This document shows, one piece after another, positions 44,628-54,150 of a stretch of DNA of 64,000 nt. Position numbers and translations under genes: made by a program. The stretch is from Seonamhaeicola maritimus (GTDB taxonomy: Bacteria > Bacteroidota > Bacteroidia > Flavobacteriales > Flavobacteriaceae): contig NZ_VRKQ01000012.1 in NCBI RefSeq assembly GCF_008056315.1, positions 302 to 64,301 of the forward strand. The letters run 5' to 3'. The notes under the pieces are model-generated. The model was not told where the DNA came from and searched no databases. It saw only the letters and a list, made by a program, of their open reading frames with translations. Numbering within the stretch: position 1 is the stretch's first letter; every line of letters starts with the position of its first letter.

Positions 44628-47144
44628 TTACTTAGTTTTCTTCAAATTAAACTCTTTAACCGTGGGTATCTCCTCATCAGCCTGTTTAACACCTCTTTCT
44701 CCGCTTAGGCCTTCAAAATAGCGTAAATAATTATGTGAGCCATACTTCTCTTTTTTATCTCTGGCCTCCTGACCAATTTCACGTAAACGTGGTAAATCAA
44801 CCCTTTCATCACCAACTAAAAGTAAGTATTTGTTTTCTGAAATTACTTCCCCAGATTTATCCGTGAGTTTTAACTTTACATGGAATTGATTTCCTAGTTC
44901 CCCTGGAACTTTACAAGATATAGCGGCAAACTCTTTGGAGCTATCTCCTTTAATGTTTGGAATTTTGATAACGTCTTGTTTTACTTCTTTTTTGTTATGA
45001 TCTAAAAATGTAATTTCAGCTTTACAATCTTTAAAATCTTTATATAAATCATTTACTACCCATATTTTGCCCTCAAATTGTTCATCTGGGAGCCATCTTC
45101 TTCGTTTATGCTCTAAACTGATTAAAACAGGCTGATAAGCCATTTTCACATAGTCATATGAAATTTTTGGCTGTTGATAATAATCTACTATACCCCATTT
45201 CATATCTGGTGCAAAAGTTATGTAGTGACAAATACAAATAGCACTTGACTTTGGTTTTCTTCTGCGGAAATATTCTAAACCGTATTGAAAGATTACACCT
45301 TGGGAAATTTGTGTTGCATCAACAAACTCCTGTAAACTTCCAGTAGACTGATTGTCTAAAACGTCAAAATTCAGAGTTCTGAACACATCAAAATCAGTCC
45401 AATGATGCCCCCAACTTGGTCCTGGCGGCCATAGTTCATCTTCCGGGATAAACTTTTTAATACTCTCAACATTTGGACATGAAGAAATAGCTAATTCAGG
45501 CACCGCGGCAAAATCTTTACTTTGAAAGAATTTTTCGGTATTGATTCTTCCTTCACTATAAAACAATCCATTTGCATGAACACTTTCTTTAGGTTTAAAA
45601 CCTAATTCTATACCTACATGGTCGCTCAGGGGTGATACTGGAACATAATGTAAATTAGTATATGGTTCAACAACATCTCCCAATTCTTTCATTAAATTTA
45701 AGTTATATTCAGGATCAGAAGCAGTCATTAGAATTTCTTCACCTCCTTCAATAATAACCATACAAGGGTGATTCCTTAAGTCTTTAACAACTGAAATTGC
45801 TTCAGAGAAAATGGCTTGTTTAAATTCTTCAGTTTTTGGTAATGATAAACTTGCAATTGGAAGTATGTCTTGCCAAACAGTAATTCCTTCACGGTTACAT
45901 AATTCATAGAAATATGGAATTTCTGTAGGATGCCAACCAAAAATGCGAAGATTGTTCATATTTCCTTCCTTGGCTAGACGAACGAATTCTTCATATTTTT
46001 CATTGGATGCACGCCCAAAGAAAATATCAGGAGGTCCTCCCCAAGTACCAGAACGAATAAAATGACGTTTCCCATTAATCATGACGGTCCAAGGATTTTC
46101 AACCTCATCCTTAGTGTAACCAGGGTTCATCTCCATTTTTAGTTCACGAACACCAAACAGTTTATCATCTACATCTAATACCTTTTTATTGCTTTTTATA
46201 GTCACGTTGGCTATGTAAAGGTTTTGGTCACCTAAATCCCAAGGATACCATAGTTTTGCATCTGGAACCTTAACAGGAATTGTAAATTCATTTCTACCCG
46301 GAGATAAACTTTTTGTAATAGTTGATTTATATGATTTTGATTTAAAGTTTTCTCCTTGCACCTCAATTTCAATCTCAACACTTTTATTTGTTGATTCGTA
46401 GTTTTCTACTTCAACTTGTACCGTTAAGTCTGCCGATTTCTTTTTTAGATTGATATCTGACTGAACATAAATGTCTTTGATTTTTGTAGTTTCGAATGCC
46501 TCTAAACGCACCGGCTTCCATATACCAGTAGGAACTAAATCTACCCAATAATCACCATGCCACGCAGGTTTCCTTCCTGCCACCTGGCTATATCGGCGGG
46601 GAGCAGGATGCAAACGAACCGCTAATGTATTTCTGCCTCTACGTTTTTGTTCAAAACTCACTAAATCAGTGATATCAAAAGAAAAAGAAGTAAACATACC
46701 CTCATGCGTGCCTAACATTTTTCCGTTAACAAAAACATCACAAGCATAATCTACACCATCAAAAGTTAATTCGATAGTTTTACCTTTCATTTCTTCTGGT
46801 ACATTAAAAATATTTAGGTACCACCATTCATATTCATTTACCCATTTAGCTTTTACGCTATTACGTCCATAATGCGGGTCTTCTATTCTCCCAACACGCC
46901 ATAAGTCTGTAAACACATCTCCAGGTACTTGAGCAGGCGCCCAGTTTAGGGCGTCTCCCATATGGTCATAACTTATTTCTGGGAATTTTTCTTCTAAACC
47001 TCTTCCCGGTAAAGTACCTTGAACTTTCCAATGATATCCACTTAAATCATGAACTAAACGTTTTGACTGTTGTGCATTAGAAATACTTCCTAGAGTCAGG
47101 AATGCTATTAATGTAAAAAGATAATTAGACAGGAGATGTTTCAT
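44628..47144 (-). CDS. GH2 beta-mannosidase-like glycosidase, atypical acid/base motif
   Basis: An 838-residue secreted protein (signal peptide to about 24). It has the GH2 order: jelly-roll (about 30-220, GVDYACDVFVNGKMLGTHEGMF), immunoglobulin-like domain (about 221-335), TIM barrel (about 340-690) and a C-terminal sandwich. The barrel resembles beta-mannosidase and exo-glucosaminidase: GGPPDIFFGR, NMNNLRIFGWHPTEIPYFYE. Where those enzymes have GGNE, this protein has EGGEE (Glu469-Glu470), and a nucleophile candidate is Glu550 in VPELAISS. It may be active on an unusual beta-linked residue. It is 3 bp after GH117. Confidence 0.8.
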   Translation of the reverse strand: MKHLLSNYLFTLIAFLTLGSISNAQQSKRLVHDLSGYHWKVQGTLPGRGLEEKFPEISYDHMGDALNWAPAQVPGDVFTDLWRVGRIEDPHYGRNSVKAKWVNEYEWWYLNIFNVPEEMKGKTIELTFDGVDYACDVFVNGKMLGTHEGMFTSFSFDITDLVSFEQKRRGRNTLAVRLHPAPRRYSQVAGRKPAWHGDYWVDLVPTGIWKPVRLEAFETTKIKDIYVQSDINLKKKSADLTVQVEVENYESTNKSVEIEIEVQGENFKSKSYKSTITKSLSPGRNEFTIPVKVPDAKLWYPWDLGDQNLYIANVTIKSNKKVLDVDDKLFGVRELKMEMNPGYTKDEVENPWTVMINGKRHFIRSGTWGGPPDIFFGRASNEKYEEFVRLAKEGNMNNLRIFGWHPTEIPYFYELCNREGITVWQDILPIASLSLPKTEEFKQAIFSEAISVVKDLRNHPCMVIIEGGEEILMTASDPEYNLNLMKELGDVVEPYTNLHYVPVSPLSDHVGIELGFKPKESVHANGLFYSEGRINTEKFFQSKDFAAVPELAISSCPNVESIKKFIPEDELWPPGPSWGHHWTDFDVFRTLNFDVLDNQSTGSLQEFVDATQISQGVIFQYGLEYFRRRKPKSSAICICHYITFAPDMKWGIVDYYQQPKISYDYVKMAYQPVLISLEHKRRRWLPDEQFEGKIWVVNDLYKDFKDCKAEITFLDHNKKEVKQDVIKIPNIKGDSSKEFAAISCKVPGELGNQFHVKLKLTDKSGEVISENKYLLLVGDERVDLPRLREIGQEARDKKEKYGSHNYLRYFEGLSGERGVKQADEEIPTVKEFNLKKTK

Positions 47145-47147
47145 TGT

Positions 47148-48443
47148 TTATTTCTTTAATTCTTCAGTTTGTTTTTTAATACGCTCCTTTTGTTTCGCAC
47201 TTAAACCATGCGAATAATGAAACTCCGGGCTATGTTGATAATAATGCCCTTTCATACCTTGATCATCTACATCTAAACTCAAATCACAATCAAATCTGGT
47301 AAGGATGGTATGATTCCAATTTCCTCCGGCATTAATAAAATGTGATATTCCCCATGTAATACCGCGTCCGTCTTTAGTATCTGTAAATGCATCGGGCACA
47401 TAAGGGCCAGCTGCTACAGGAAGTAATTCGGTGATTGCGGCAATTTCAAAATTCACCCAATCTTTAGCATATTGAATGGTATTGTGCTCCTGTCCATCAC
47501 GCTGAATAATAGCGGCAACTCCTTCTTTAAATGGAAACAAGGTAGTTTCATGCCCTGAATTTATCACTGGATTTAAAGGATGTTTTACAAATGGCCCCAA
47601 TGGGTCTTCAGCAATAGCTAATCCTTGCATTCTAATTTTTGATGGTTTTAGCTCAGGACGCTTGTCAAAGTCCCCTTTATAATACAAATAGATTTTACCA
47701 TCGTGTACCAACGGATATGGGTCATGGATGGAGTATTGGTCCCAAGAACCTTCTGGTCCATTCGGAATTACAATTTCACCTGAGTGTGTCCAAGGACCGT
47801 CAGGAGAATCTGCATAAGCTACGGATACTGGACAGAAATCACCACGTAATCCGCTAGCTTCCATAAATGCCTGGAAGTATAAATAGTATTTTCCCTTAAA
47901 CTTTAAAATATCTGTTGTAGTTACCGAGCGCCACCCAGGTTGTGGCTTGGGCGGACGTGGCAGTGCAATACCTTGTTCCTCCCAAGTAAAACCATCTTCA
48001 GAAGTGGCATACCAAATATCTGCTAAATCCCAATCTGCCGAAGGAATAACATCAGTTGACTCTTTAGCACGGGACATTCCAACGGGCTTAACCGAACTCT
48101 TTCTTCCTGTATAGTAAACGTAATATTTTCCGTTTTCAAAAATTACTTTTGAAGGGTCTCGGCGAGTAATAGTCCCATCTCCCCCATTATAATCAAACCC
48201 TTTTAGTTTAGTGTATTTAAATTGTGTGTATAACTCAGTTTGCTCTAGGCGAATATTATCATAGGCATCGTAATTACGCTCTACCGCAGCACTTAAGGCT
48301 CGGTCTGGTTTTTCAGCAGGTATAAAAAATGGAAAATCTTCACTTGAAGTTTCTTCTGTACTTTCTTTTTGTTCATCTTTTACTTTTTGTAGGCAGGAAA
48401 TTCCTAATATGCCAATTACCAGTAGATATACAATATGTTTCAT
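47148..48443 (-). CDS. GH117 3,6-anhydro-alpha-L-galactosidase lipoprotein
   Basis: A 431-residue lipoprotein (lipobox GISC, Cys17) with the five-bladed propeller of GH117. TQFKYTKLKGFDYNGGDG leads into TRRDPSKVI (catalytic base Asp96); NSGHETTLFPF carries the candidate acid His298; DGRGITWGISHFIN is a family-specific strand. A C-terminal helix (KQKERIKKQTEELKK) matches the dimerising tail of the family. It removes 3,6-anhydro-L-galactose from the non-reducing end of agar oligosaccharides in the periplasm. It lies 23 bp after a GH2 galactosidase and 3 bp before the mannosidase-like GH2. Confidence 0.92.
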   Translation of the reverse strand: MKHIVYLLVIGILGISCLQKVKDEQKESTEETSSEDFPFFIPAEKPDRALSAAVERNYDAYDNIRLEQTELYTQFKYTKLKGFDYNGGDGTITRRDPSKVIFENGKYYVYYTGRKSSVKPVGMSRAKESTDVIPSADWDLADIWYATSEDGFTWEEQGIALPRPPKPQPGWRSVTTTDILKFKGKYYLYFQAFMEASGLRGDFCPVSVAYADSPDGPWTHSGEIVIPNGPEGSWDQYSIHDPYPLVHDGKIYLYYKGDFDKRPELKPSKIRMQGLAIAEDPLGPFVKHPLNPVINSGHETTLFPFKEGVAAIIQRDGQEHNTIQYAKDWVNFEIAAITELLPVAAGPYVPDAFTDTKDGRGITWGISHFINAGGNWNHTILTRFDCDLSLDVDDQGMKGHYYQHSPEFHYSHGLSAKQKERIKKQTEELKK

Positions 48444-48466
48444 GTTTATATGTTTAGTTGATATTT

Positions 48467-51289
48467 TTAAAATTCAAATGTTAACTCAAAAACTAATGGT
48501 TCATCCACGTTTCCAAAATAGTTTTTAGCACTTCCTTGAGGGCCCGATGCTGTAGCCGGCATGAACTTGGTTCCCATGGCTGGTATGTTTTTTACAAAGG
48601 AAATATCTCCTTTAGGAAATTCTGCTACGGTAGCGCCTCTCATTGGTTCTGCTGGCTGTTCTGGTGTTAACATACGCAAAAAAGTTAAATCTGAATGACA
48701 ATACACCGTAAAGCCATTTTTCTTTTTACCAAGTAATTTCACCCAATTAATGCTTGAAAAGAAGCCCTTAAATTCAGGGTAAACCCAACCAGATTCTCCC
48801 GTAATGGTGTTGTTATAATCGTTTTCCCAAACTTTAAACTGGTTACCCTTCATACGATTACGCCACACGCGATATGGGCCATCTCCCAACCACTTCATAC
48901 CTTTAACTTCTTCTTCAGGAAATGAAAACGTAATGCCCATATAGTCTTCTACAATTTTCTGATTTCTAAGTTCTACCTTCAAATCTAATATGCCATTAGG
49001 ATAGACCGTCCAAATAAAGAAATCCTGAGTCATTTCATTGTTATCTTTCCAATCGTAATACTTCTTTCTTTTGTTGAATAACCCGATGATTTCAACCATA
49101 TCGTCTAAAGTATTTACTTTAACCGTTTCAAATTTCGACTTGCTGCCTAACATAATAGGGCCATCTTTTAAAGGAATAAGCCTACCATTTTTTTTCACTT
49201 CCTTTAATAATCCAGTTTTCGCCGAGAACTTAAATTCGCTGTCGCCAGTGCTTACAGTTATCAGTTCTTCAGATGAAACCGTTTCAATAGTCCCATCTTT
49301 ACTATAGCTTACCTTATCACTATTAATTTGCTTTGGTGTTTTAACTGGGTATGTCCAAGTAAATATTTCCATACCATGCATATCTATTGCCTTTAAAAAC
49401 AGGGCATCGGCCGATTTCCAGTTAGTAGGTTTGTTTACACTAAAATTCCCCTGAGCTCCCGGTGACAGTGCTGGCAATTCCACTTGACTTTCTGATAATA
49501 TTTTAACATCAGTATTACCTTCAGGCCCATTGAAATTAACCCACTGGGCAGTCATTGTGCATTCATTCAAATTGGTAAAGTGATACCTATTTTCAACATT
49601 AAATATCCCCGAAAAATCTTCCCTTATATAGCGGTCTGCAATATAAATAGGCGACCAAACTTCTTTAATGGTAAAATAACTTCCTTCTTTTTCACCGTAA
49701 GGCCCCACAATACCATCTGGTGCATGGTTCCCATCAACATCAATGATACCTCCCTTGTCTGTACGGACAACGCCTTCATCTGCAAAACCCCATAAAAATC
49801 CTCCAGTTGCTAAAGGCATGTTCCATATTTGCTTCCAATAGTCGTCAAGACCTGCCCCATGTCCACCGTCATATAAACCATGTAAAAATTCTGTTGGGAA
49901 ATAGATTTTATCTTTTACCGGAGCATCAAAAGCGAACATATAATAATCCGGATAATGCATGGTATTTATCTTGTTAAATGAGTTCCATGGGTGAATAACT
50001 TCACGTTTTTGGATATCCCATTTAGCAAACTCGTCATCCAGCTCAAGATTCCATCCTGTTTCATTTCCATTATCCCAAATGAGGATTGATGGGTGATTTA
50101 CATCACGTACAACAAGTTCTTTTATTAGTTTCTTCCCTACCTTAGTATCAAGATATGGTGTATGCCATGTACAAAGTTCATCTAAAACAAATAATCCGAG
50201 GGAATCACAAACGTCTAAAAAGTGAACATCTGGCGGATAATGAGACATTCTCACAGCATTCATATTCATGTCCTTTATCATTTTCACATGTTCAATACTC
50301 AATGCTTTGGAAGTAGTACGTCCAGATTCTGGGTAAAAACTATGTCTATTAACCCCTTTAAACTTTATTTGTTTGCCGTTAACATAAATACCGTCACTTT
50401 CCCTGATTTCAACCGTTCTAAAACCGATACGCTTTGAAATTGAGTGCAGTTTATTTCCTTTTTTATCCAGCAGATCAATTTGCAATTGATATAGATTGGG
50501 TTTTTCTGCATTCCATGTTTTTATGTTAGAAGCTTTAGCTATAAGAGTCAATTTATCCTCTTGTTTATTTACAGTAGCATCCAAATCTTGCACCTTATTG
50601 CCTTTTAAATCTTGAAGCTCAACGTTTGCAGAAGCAGCTTTTTTTGAATCAGTATAAACCTCTGCGGTAATCTTTCCATCAGCTTGGGCATCAATAGCAA
50701 CACGCTCTATATGTTCTTTAGGCATCACTTCTAAATATACAGGGCGATAAATGCCACCAAAAATCCAAAAGTCGGTATTACGTTCGGCAAAATTTATGGA
50801 TTCGTTTGCTGACCACTTATTAACTTTTACTTCAAGAAGATTTTCAGTACCATATTTTAGAAGCTTCGAAATGGCATATTTAAATTCGTAAAAGGCACCT
50901 TGATGTATTGCACCTGCCAACTTTCCATTTATTTTCACTTCGGCATCCGTCATCACGCCTTCAAAAACAATCTTTACTTCTCTATTTTTCCAATCTTTAG
51001 GCACCTGAAATGTATGCTTGTAAAGCCCATATTCCTTATGATAGGGTTTAGAAATTTTAAAATCTCGTCCGTAGTTATAATAACCAAAGCCCTGTAATTC
51101 CCAACAGGAAGGGACACCAATTTTAGCCCACTTTCCGCTTTGCATGCCATCAGAACAGTAGAAATCCCATTCGGCAGTATTATCTTTATCTGTTCCGGAC
51201 AGATATTTTATTTCGGTTTGATTCTGGGCTATTAAACCCGAACTAAAAATGAAGAATATTATTAGTGCCAATGAAAAAAGTCGTTTCAT
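48467..51289 (-). CDS. GH2 beta-galactosidase, copy 2 of a tandem pair
   Basis: A 940-residue secreted enzyme (signal peptide to about 21, GLIAQN). Domains: sugar-binding jelly-roll (about 30-190), immunoglobulin-like (about 190-295), TIM barrel (about 296-590), then C-terminal sandwiches including a beta-galactosidase small-chain-type region (about 690-940). Acid/base Glu410 is in WDNGNETGWN and nucleophile Glu467 in FPTEFLHG. It should release beta-linked galactose from agar or porphyran oligosaccharides. It is plainly paralogous to the next upstream gene: residues 333-370 are nearly identical in both. It is 20 bp after that copy. Confidence 0.92.
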   Translation of the reverse strand: MKRLFSLALIIFFIFSSGLIAQNQTEIKYLSGTDKDNTAEWDFYCSDGMQSGKWAKIGVPSCWELQGFGYYNYGRDFKISKPYHKEYGLYKHTFQVPKDWKNREVKIVFEGVMTDAEVKINGKLAGAIHQGAFYEFKYAISKLLKYGTENLLEVKVNKWSANESINFAERNTDFWIFGGIYRPVYLEVMPKEHIERVAIDAQADGKITAEVYTDSKKAASANVELQDLKGNKVQDLDATVNKQEDKLTLIAKASNIKTWNAEKPNLYQLQIDLLDKKGNKLHSISKRIGFRTVEIRESDGIYVNGKQIKFKGVNRHSFYPESGRTTSKALSIEHVKMIKDMNMNAVRMSHYPPDVHFLDVCDSLGLFVLDELCTWHTPYLDTKVGKKLIKELVVRDVNHPSILIWDNGNETGWNLELDDEFAKWDIQKREVIHPWNSFNKINTMHYPDYYMFAFDAPVKDKIYFPTEFLHGLYDGGHGAGLDDYWKQIWNMPLATGGFLWGFADEGVVRTDKGGIIDVDGNHAPDGIVGPYGEKEGSYFTIKEVWSPIYIADRYIREDFSGIFNVENRYHFTNLNECTMTAQWVNFNGPEGNTDVKILSESQVELPALSPGAQGNFSVNKPTNWKSADALFLKAIDMHGMEIFTWTYPVKTPKQINSDKVSYSKDGTIETVSSEELITVSTGDSEFKFSAKTGLLKEVKKNGRLIPLKDGPIMLGSKSKFETVKVNTLDDMVEIIGLFNKRKKYYDWKDNNEMTQDFFIWTVYPNGILDLKVELRNQKIVEDYMGITFSFPEEEVKGMKWLGDGPYRVWRNRMKGNQFKVWENDYNNTITGESGWVYPEFKGFFSSINWVKLLGKKKNGFTVYCHSDLTFLRMLTPEQPAEPMRGATVAEFPKGDISFVKNIPAMGTKFMPATASGPQGSAKNYFGNVDEPLVFELTFEF

Positions 51290-51309
51290 AATAATTTGTA
51301 ATACTTTAA

Positions 51310-54141
51310 TTAAAATTCAAAAGTTAAATCCAACACTATTGGTTCATCATCATTTCCAAAATAATGTTCTTGGTTTCCTTGAGGCCCCATACTTTCTGAT
51401 TTTTGAAATTTTGTACCAATCCCCGGGACATTCATCACAAAAGAAATGTCTCCTTCAGGAAATTTAGGATGTGTTTTCCCTACTTTATTTTCCTTAGGCT
51501 CTTGAGGCGTCAACATTCTTAAATACGTATGTGGCGTTCTACAATACACCGTAAATCCGTTATTGTTATTTCCTTTTACTTTAGACCAATATAAGCTTGA
51601 AAAGAAACCTTTAAACTCTGGATAAACAAATTCATCTTCTCCAGCTTCACCTGTTACCGTATTGTTATAGTCGTTTTCCCAAACTTGAAAACGTGTACCT
51701 TTCAATCTATTTCTCCATACGCGATAAGGGCCATCTCCTAACCATTTCATGCCTGCCACTTCCTCTTCAGGGAATGAAAATGTGATACCCCTATAACCTT
51801 TTAAGTTTCTATAGCCTTTAAATTCTACTCTCAAATCTAACAAGCCATTTAGATGAATAGTCCACTTGATAATATCTGAAGCATATTCCTTTACGGTAGA
51901 CCACCCAGGTGATTTATCTGTTTTTTCAAATACGGCTAGTATTTCAACCTTATCTTCTTTAGAAGTTACAGTAATACTCTCAATTTTTGCTTTCTGATTT
52001 AGAATTATTGGTCCATTTTTAAGCGGAATAATTTGATTGCCTTTTTTCACCTCTAAAAGCATACCGGATTCTTTAGAAATCTGGTAGGTAATACCATTTG
52101 CTTCAACCCTAATTTTTTGGTCTTTGGTTTCTGTCTTAATTGCACCCTCACCAGTATATACCACTAAGGGGACACTCAACTTACTTGGAGCAGAAACAGG
52201 ATAAGACCATGTGAAAATTTCATTTCCATACACATCTATTGCAGTAAGGTGCAAGGCATCTGCCGATTTCCAATTTGATGGTTTTTCAACATTAAATTTT
52301 CCTTTTCCGCCAGGAGAAAGATTCGGTAAATCTACTTTACTTTTAGAAAGTAATTTGTGTTTTTTACTTCCCTCTGGACCATCAAACTTTATCCACTTTG
52401 CCGTCATGGAACATTGATTCAAATTGGTGTAGTGATAGCGATTTTCTAATCTAAAAATGCCGTTAAAATCATCCTTAATAAATCTATCCTCTATATAAAT
52501 TGGCGACCATATTTCTTTAATGGTGAAGTAACTCGCTTCTTTTTCCATATTTGGCCCAACTATACCGTCATTTGCTTTGTTTCCTTGTAAATCGATGGCA
52601 TTATTCCTGTCGGTTCTTTCAATACCCTCATCAGCAAAATCCCATAGAAAACCGCCTGCACTCAATGGTAAATTCCACATTCTTAACCAGTAATCATCCA
52701 ACCCAGCTCCATGCCCGCCATCATAAACACCGTGTAAAAATTCCGTAGGGAATAAAATTTTCTCTTTAGAATAGGAATCGTTAACCAAAGAATGATAGTG
52801 ACTATAATGAATTGTATTTGTCTTTTTATAGATACTCCATGGGTGAATCACCTCGCGGTTTTGAATATCCCATTTTGCATAATCGTCATCTACTTCAGGA
52901 TTCCATCCTTGTTCATTACCGTTACCCCACATGAGAATGGATGGGTGATTGACATCGCGTACCACGGTCTCCTTAACAATTTTTCTAGCTACTTTGGTAT
53001 CTAACATAGGGTTATGCCAGGTACAAATTTCATCAAGAACAAATAAACCCAAGGAATCACAAACATCTAAAAAATGAACATCCGGCGGATAATGAGACAT
53101 ACGTACTGCGTTCATGTTCATATCCTTCATCAGTTTCACATGTTCAATACTAATAGCTTTAGAAGTAGTTCTACCAGATGTAGGGTGAAATGCGTGCCTA
53201 TTCACACCTTTAAACTTAATACGCTCACCATTAACGTAAATACCATCTCCTTCTAAAACCTCTATTGTCCTAAAACCAATACGTTCTTCTATTTGATGCA
53301 GTGTTTTTCTGTTTTTATCTAATAAGGAAATTTGAAGTTTATACAAATTTGGAAACTCTTGATTCCAAGTCTTTACATCATTGGCTTTCCCTTTTACGCG
53401 CCATTTACCATTTTCCTTAGTAATGTTATCATTTTTAATGTTTTGAACTATATTTCCTTGTAAGTCCAAAAGGCCTATGGAAACATCATTAGCTTTTTTG
53501 GAATCTATAAATAGGTCTACTATAATTTGACCATTAGCCTGAGCATCAATAGCTACTCTGCTAATATTCTCTTTTGGAGAAACACTCAAATAAACGGGGC
53601 GATATATACCACCAAAAACCCAGAAATCTGCGCCTCTTTCTGCATGATTGATGGATTCATTAGAAGACATTTTATTTACTTTAACCTCCAGTAAATTCTC
53701 TACACCATATTTTAGTAACTTGGTAATTCCGTATTTAAATTCATAAAATGCCCCTTGATGAATAGGACCTGCTAATTTGCCATTTATTTTCACTTCAGCA
53801 TCGGTCATCACGCCTTCAAATACTATTTTAATGTCTTTGTCTTTCCAATTTTTTGGCACCTTAAATTTATACTTATACAACCCGTGTTCAGAAGCCATAT
53901 CTACTACGCCCATACCTGAACCATAATTATAAGTTCCAAATCCTTTTTGTTCCCAACATGATGGGACCCCTATTTTAGTCCATTCTCCACTTTGCCTGCC
54001 GTCTGAACAGTAGAAATCCCAGTCAACCAAATTATCCTTATCCGTTCCTGATAGGTATACAACCTCCGTTTTCTCTTGGGCATCAATTAGTTGATTTGAT
54101 AAAATTAAAAGAGCAAAGAGCACAAATTTTAAAATCTTCAT
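51310..54141 (-). CDS. GH2 beta-galactosidase, copy 1 of a tandem pair
   Basis: A 943-residue secreted enzyme (signal peptide to about 21, LIDAQE), collinear with the downstream 940-residue copy. Acid/base Glu410 is in WGNGNEQGWN and nucleophile Glu467 in FPTEFLHG. The two differ most in the Ig-like domain (about 200-260), where this copy has an insertion, and near residues 75-85. Keeping two full copies suggests different linkages or different sulfation/methylation of the galactose recognised. It lies 9 bp after uxaC in the same operon. Confidence 0.92.
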   Translation of the reverse strand: MKILKFVLFALLILSNQLIDAQEKTEVVYLSGTDKDNLVDWDFYCSDGRQSGEWTKIGVPSCWEQKGFGTYNYGSGMGVVDMASEHGLYKYKFKVPKNWKDKDIKIVFEGVMTDAEVKINGKLAGPIHQGAFYEFKYGITKLLKYGVENLLEVKVNKMSSNESINHAERGADFWVFGGIYRPVYLSVSPKENISRVAIDAQANGQIIVDLFIDSKKANDVSIGLLDLQGNIVQNIKNDNITKENGKWRVKGKANDVKTWNQEFPNLYKLQISLLDKNRKTLHQIEERIGFRTIEVLEGDGIYVNGERIKFKGVNRHAFHPTSGRTTSKAISIEHVKLMKDMNMNAVRMSHYPPDVHFLDVCDSLGLFVLDEICTWHNPMLDTKVARKIVKETVVRDVNHPSILMWGNGNEQGWNPEVDDDYAKWDIQNREVIHPWSIYKKTNTIHYSHYHSLVNDSYSKEKILFPTEFLHGVYDGGHGAGLDDYWLRMWNLPLSAGGFLWDFADEGIERTDRNNAIDLQGNKANDGIVGPNMEKEASYFTIKEIWSPIYIEDRFIKDDFNGIFRLENRYHYTNLNQCSMTAKWIKFDGPEGSKKHKLLSKSKVDLPNLSPGGKGKFNVEKPSNWKSADALHLTAIDVYGNEIFTWSYPVSAPSKLSVPLVVYTGEGAIKTETKDQKIRVEANGITYQISKESGMLLEVKKGNQIIPLKNGPIILNQKAKIESITVTSKEDKVEILAVFEKTDKSPGWSTVKEYASDIIKWTIHLNGLLDLRVEFKGYRNLKGYRGITFSFPEEEVAGMKWLGDGPYRVWRNRLKGTRFQVWENDYNNTVTGEAGEDEFVYPEFKGFFSSLYWSKVKGNNNNGFTVYCRTPHTYLRMLTPQEPKENKVGKTHPKFPEGDISFVMNVPGIGTKFQKSESMGPQGNQEHYFGNDDEPIVLDLTFEF

Positions 54142-54150
54142 AAATATGCT

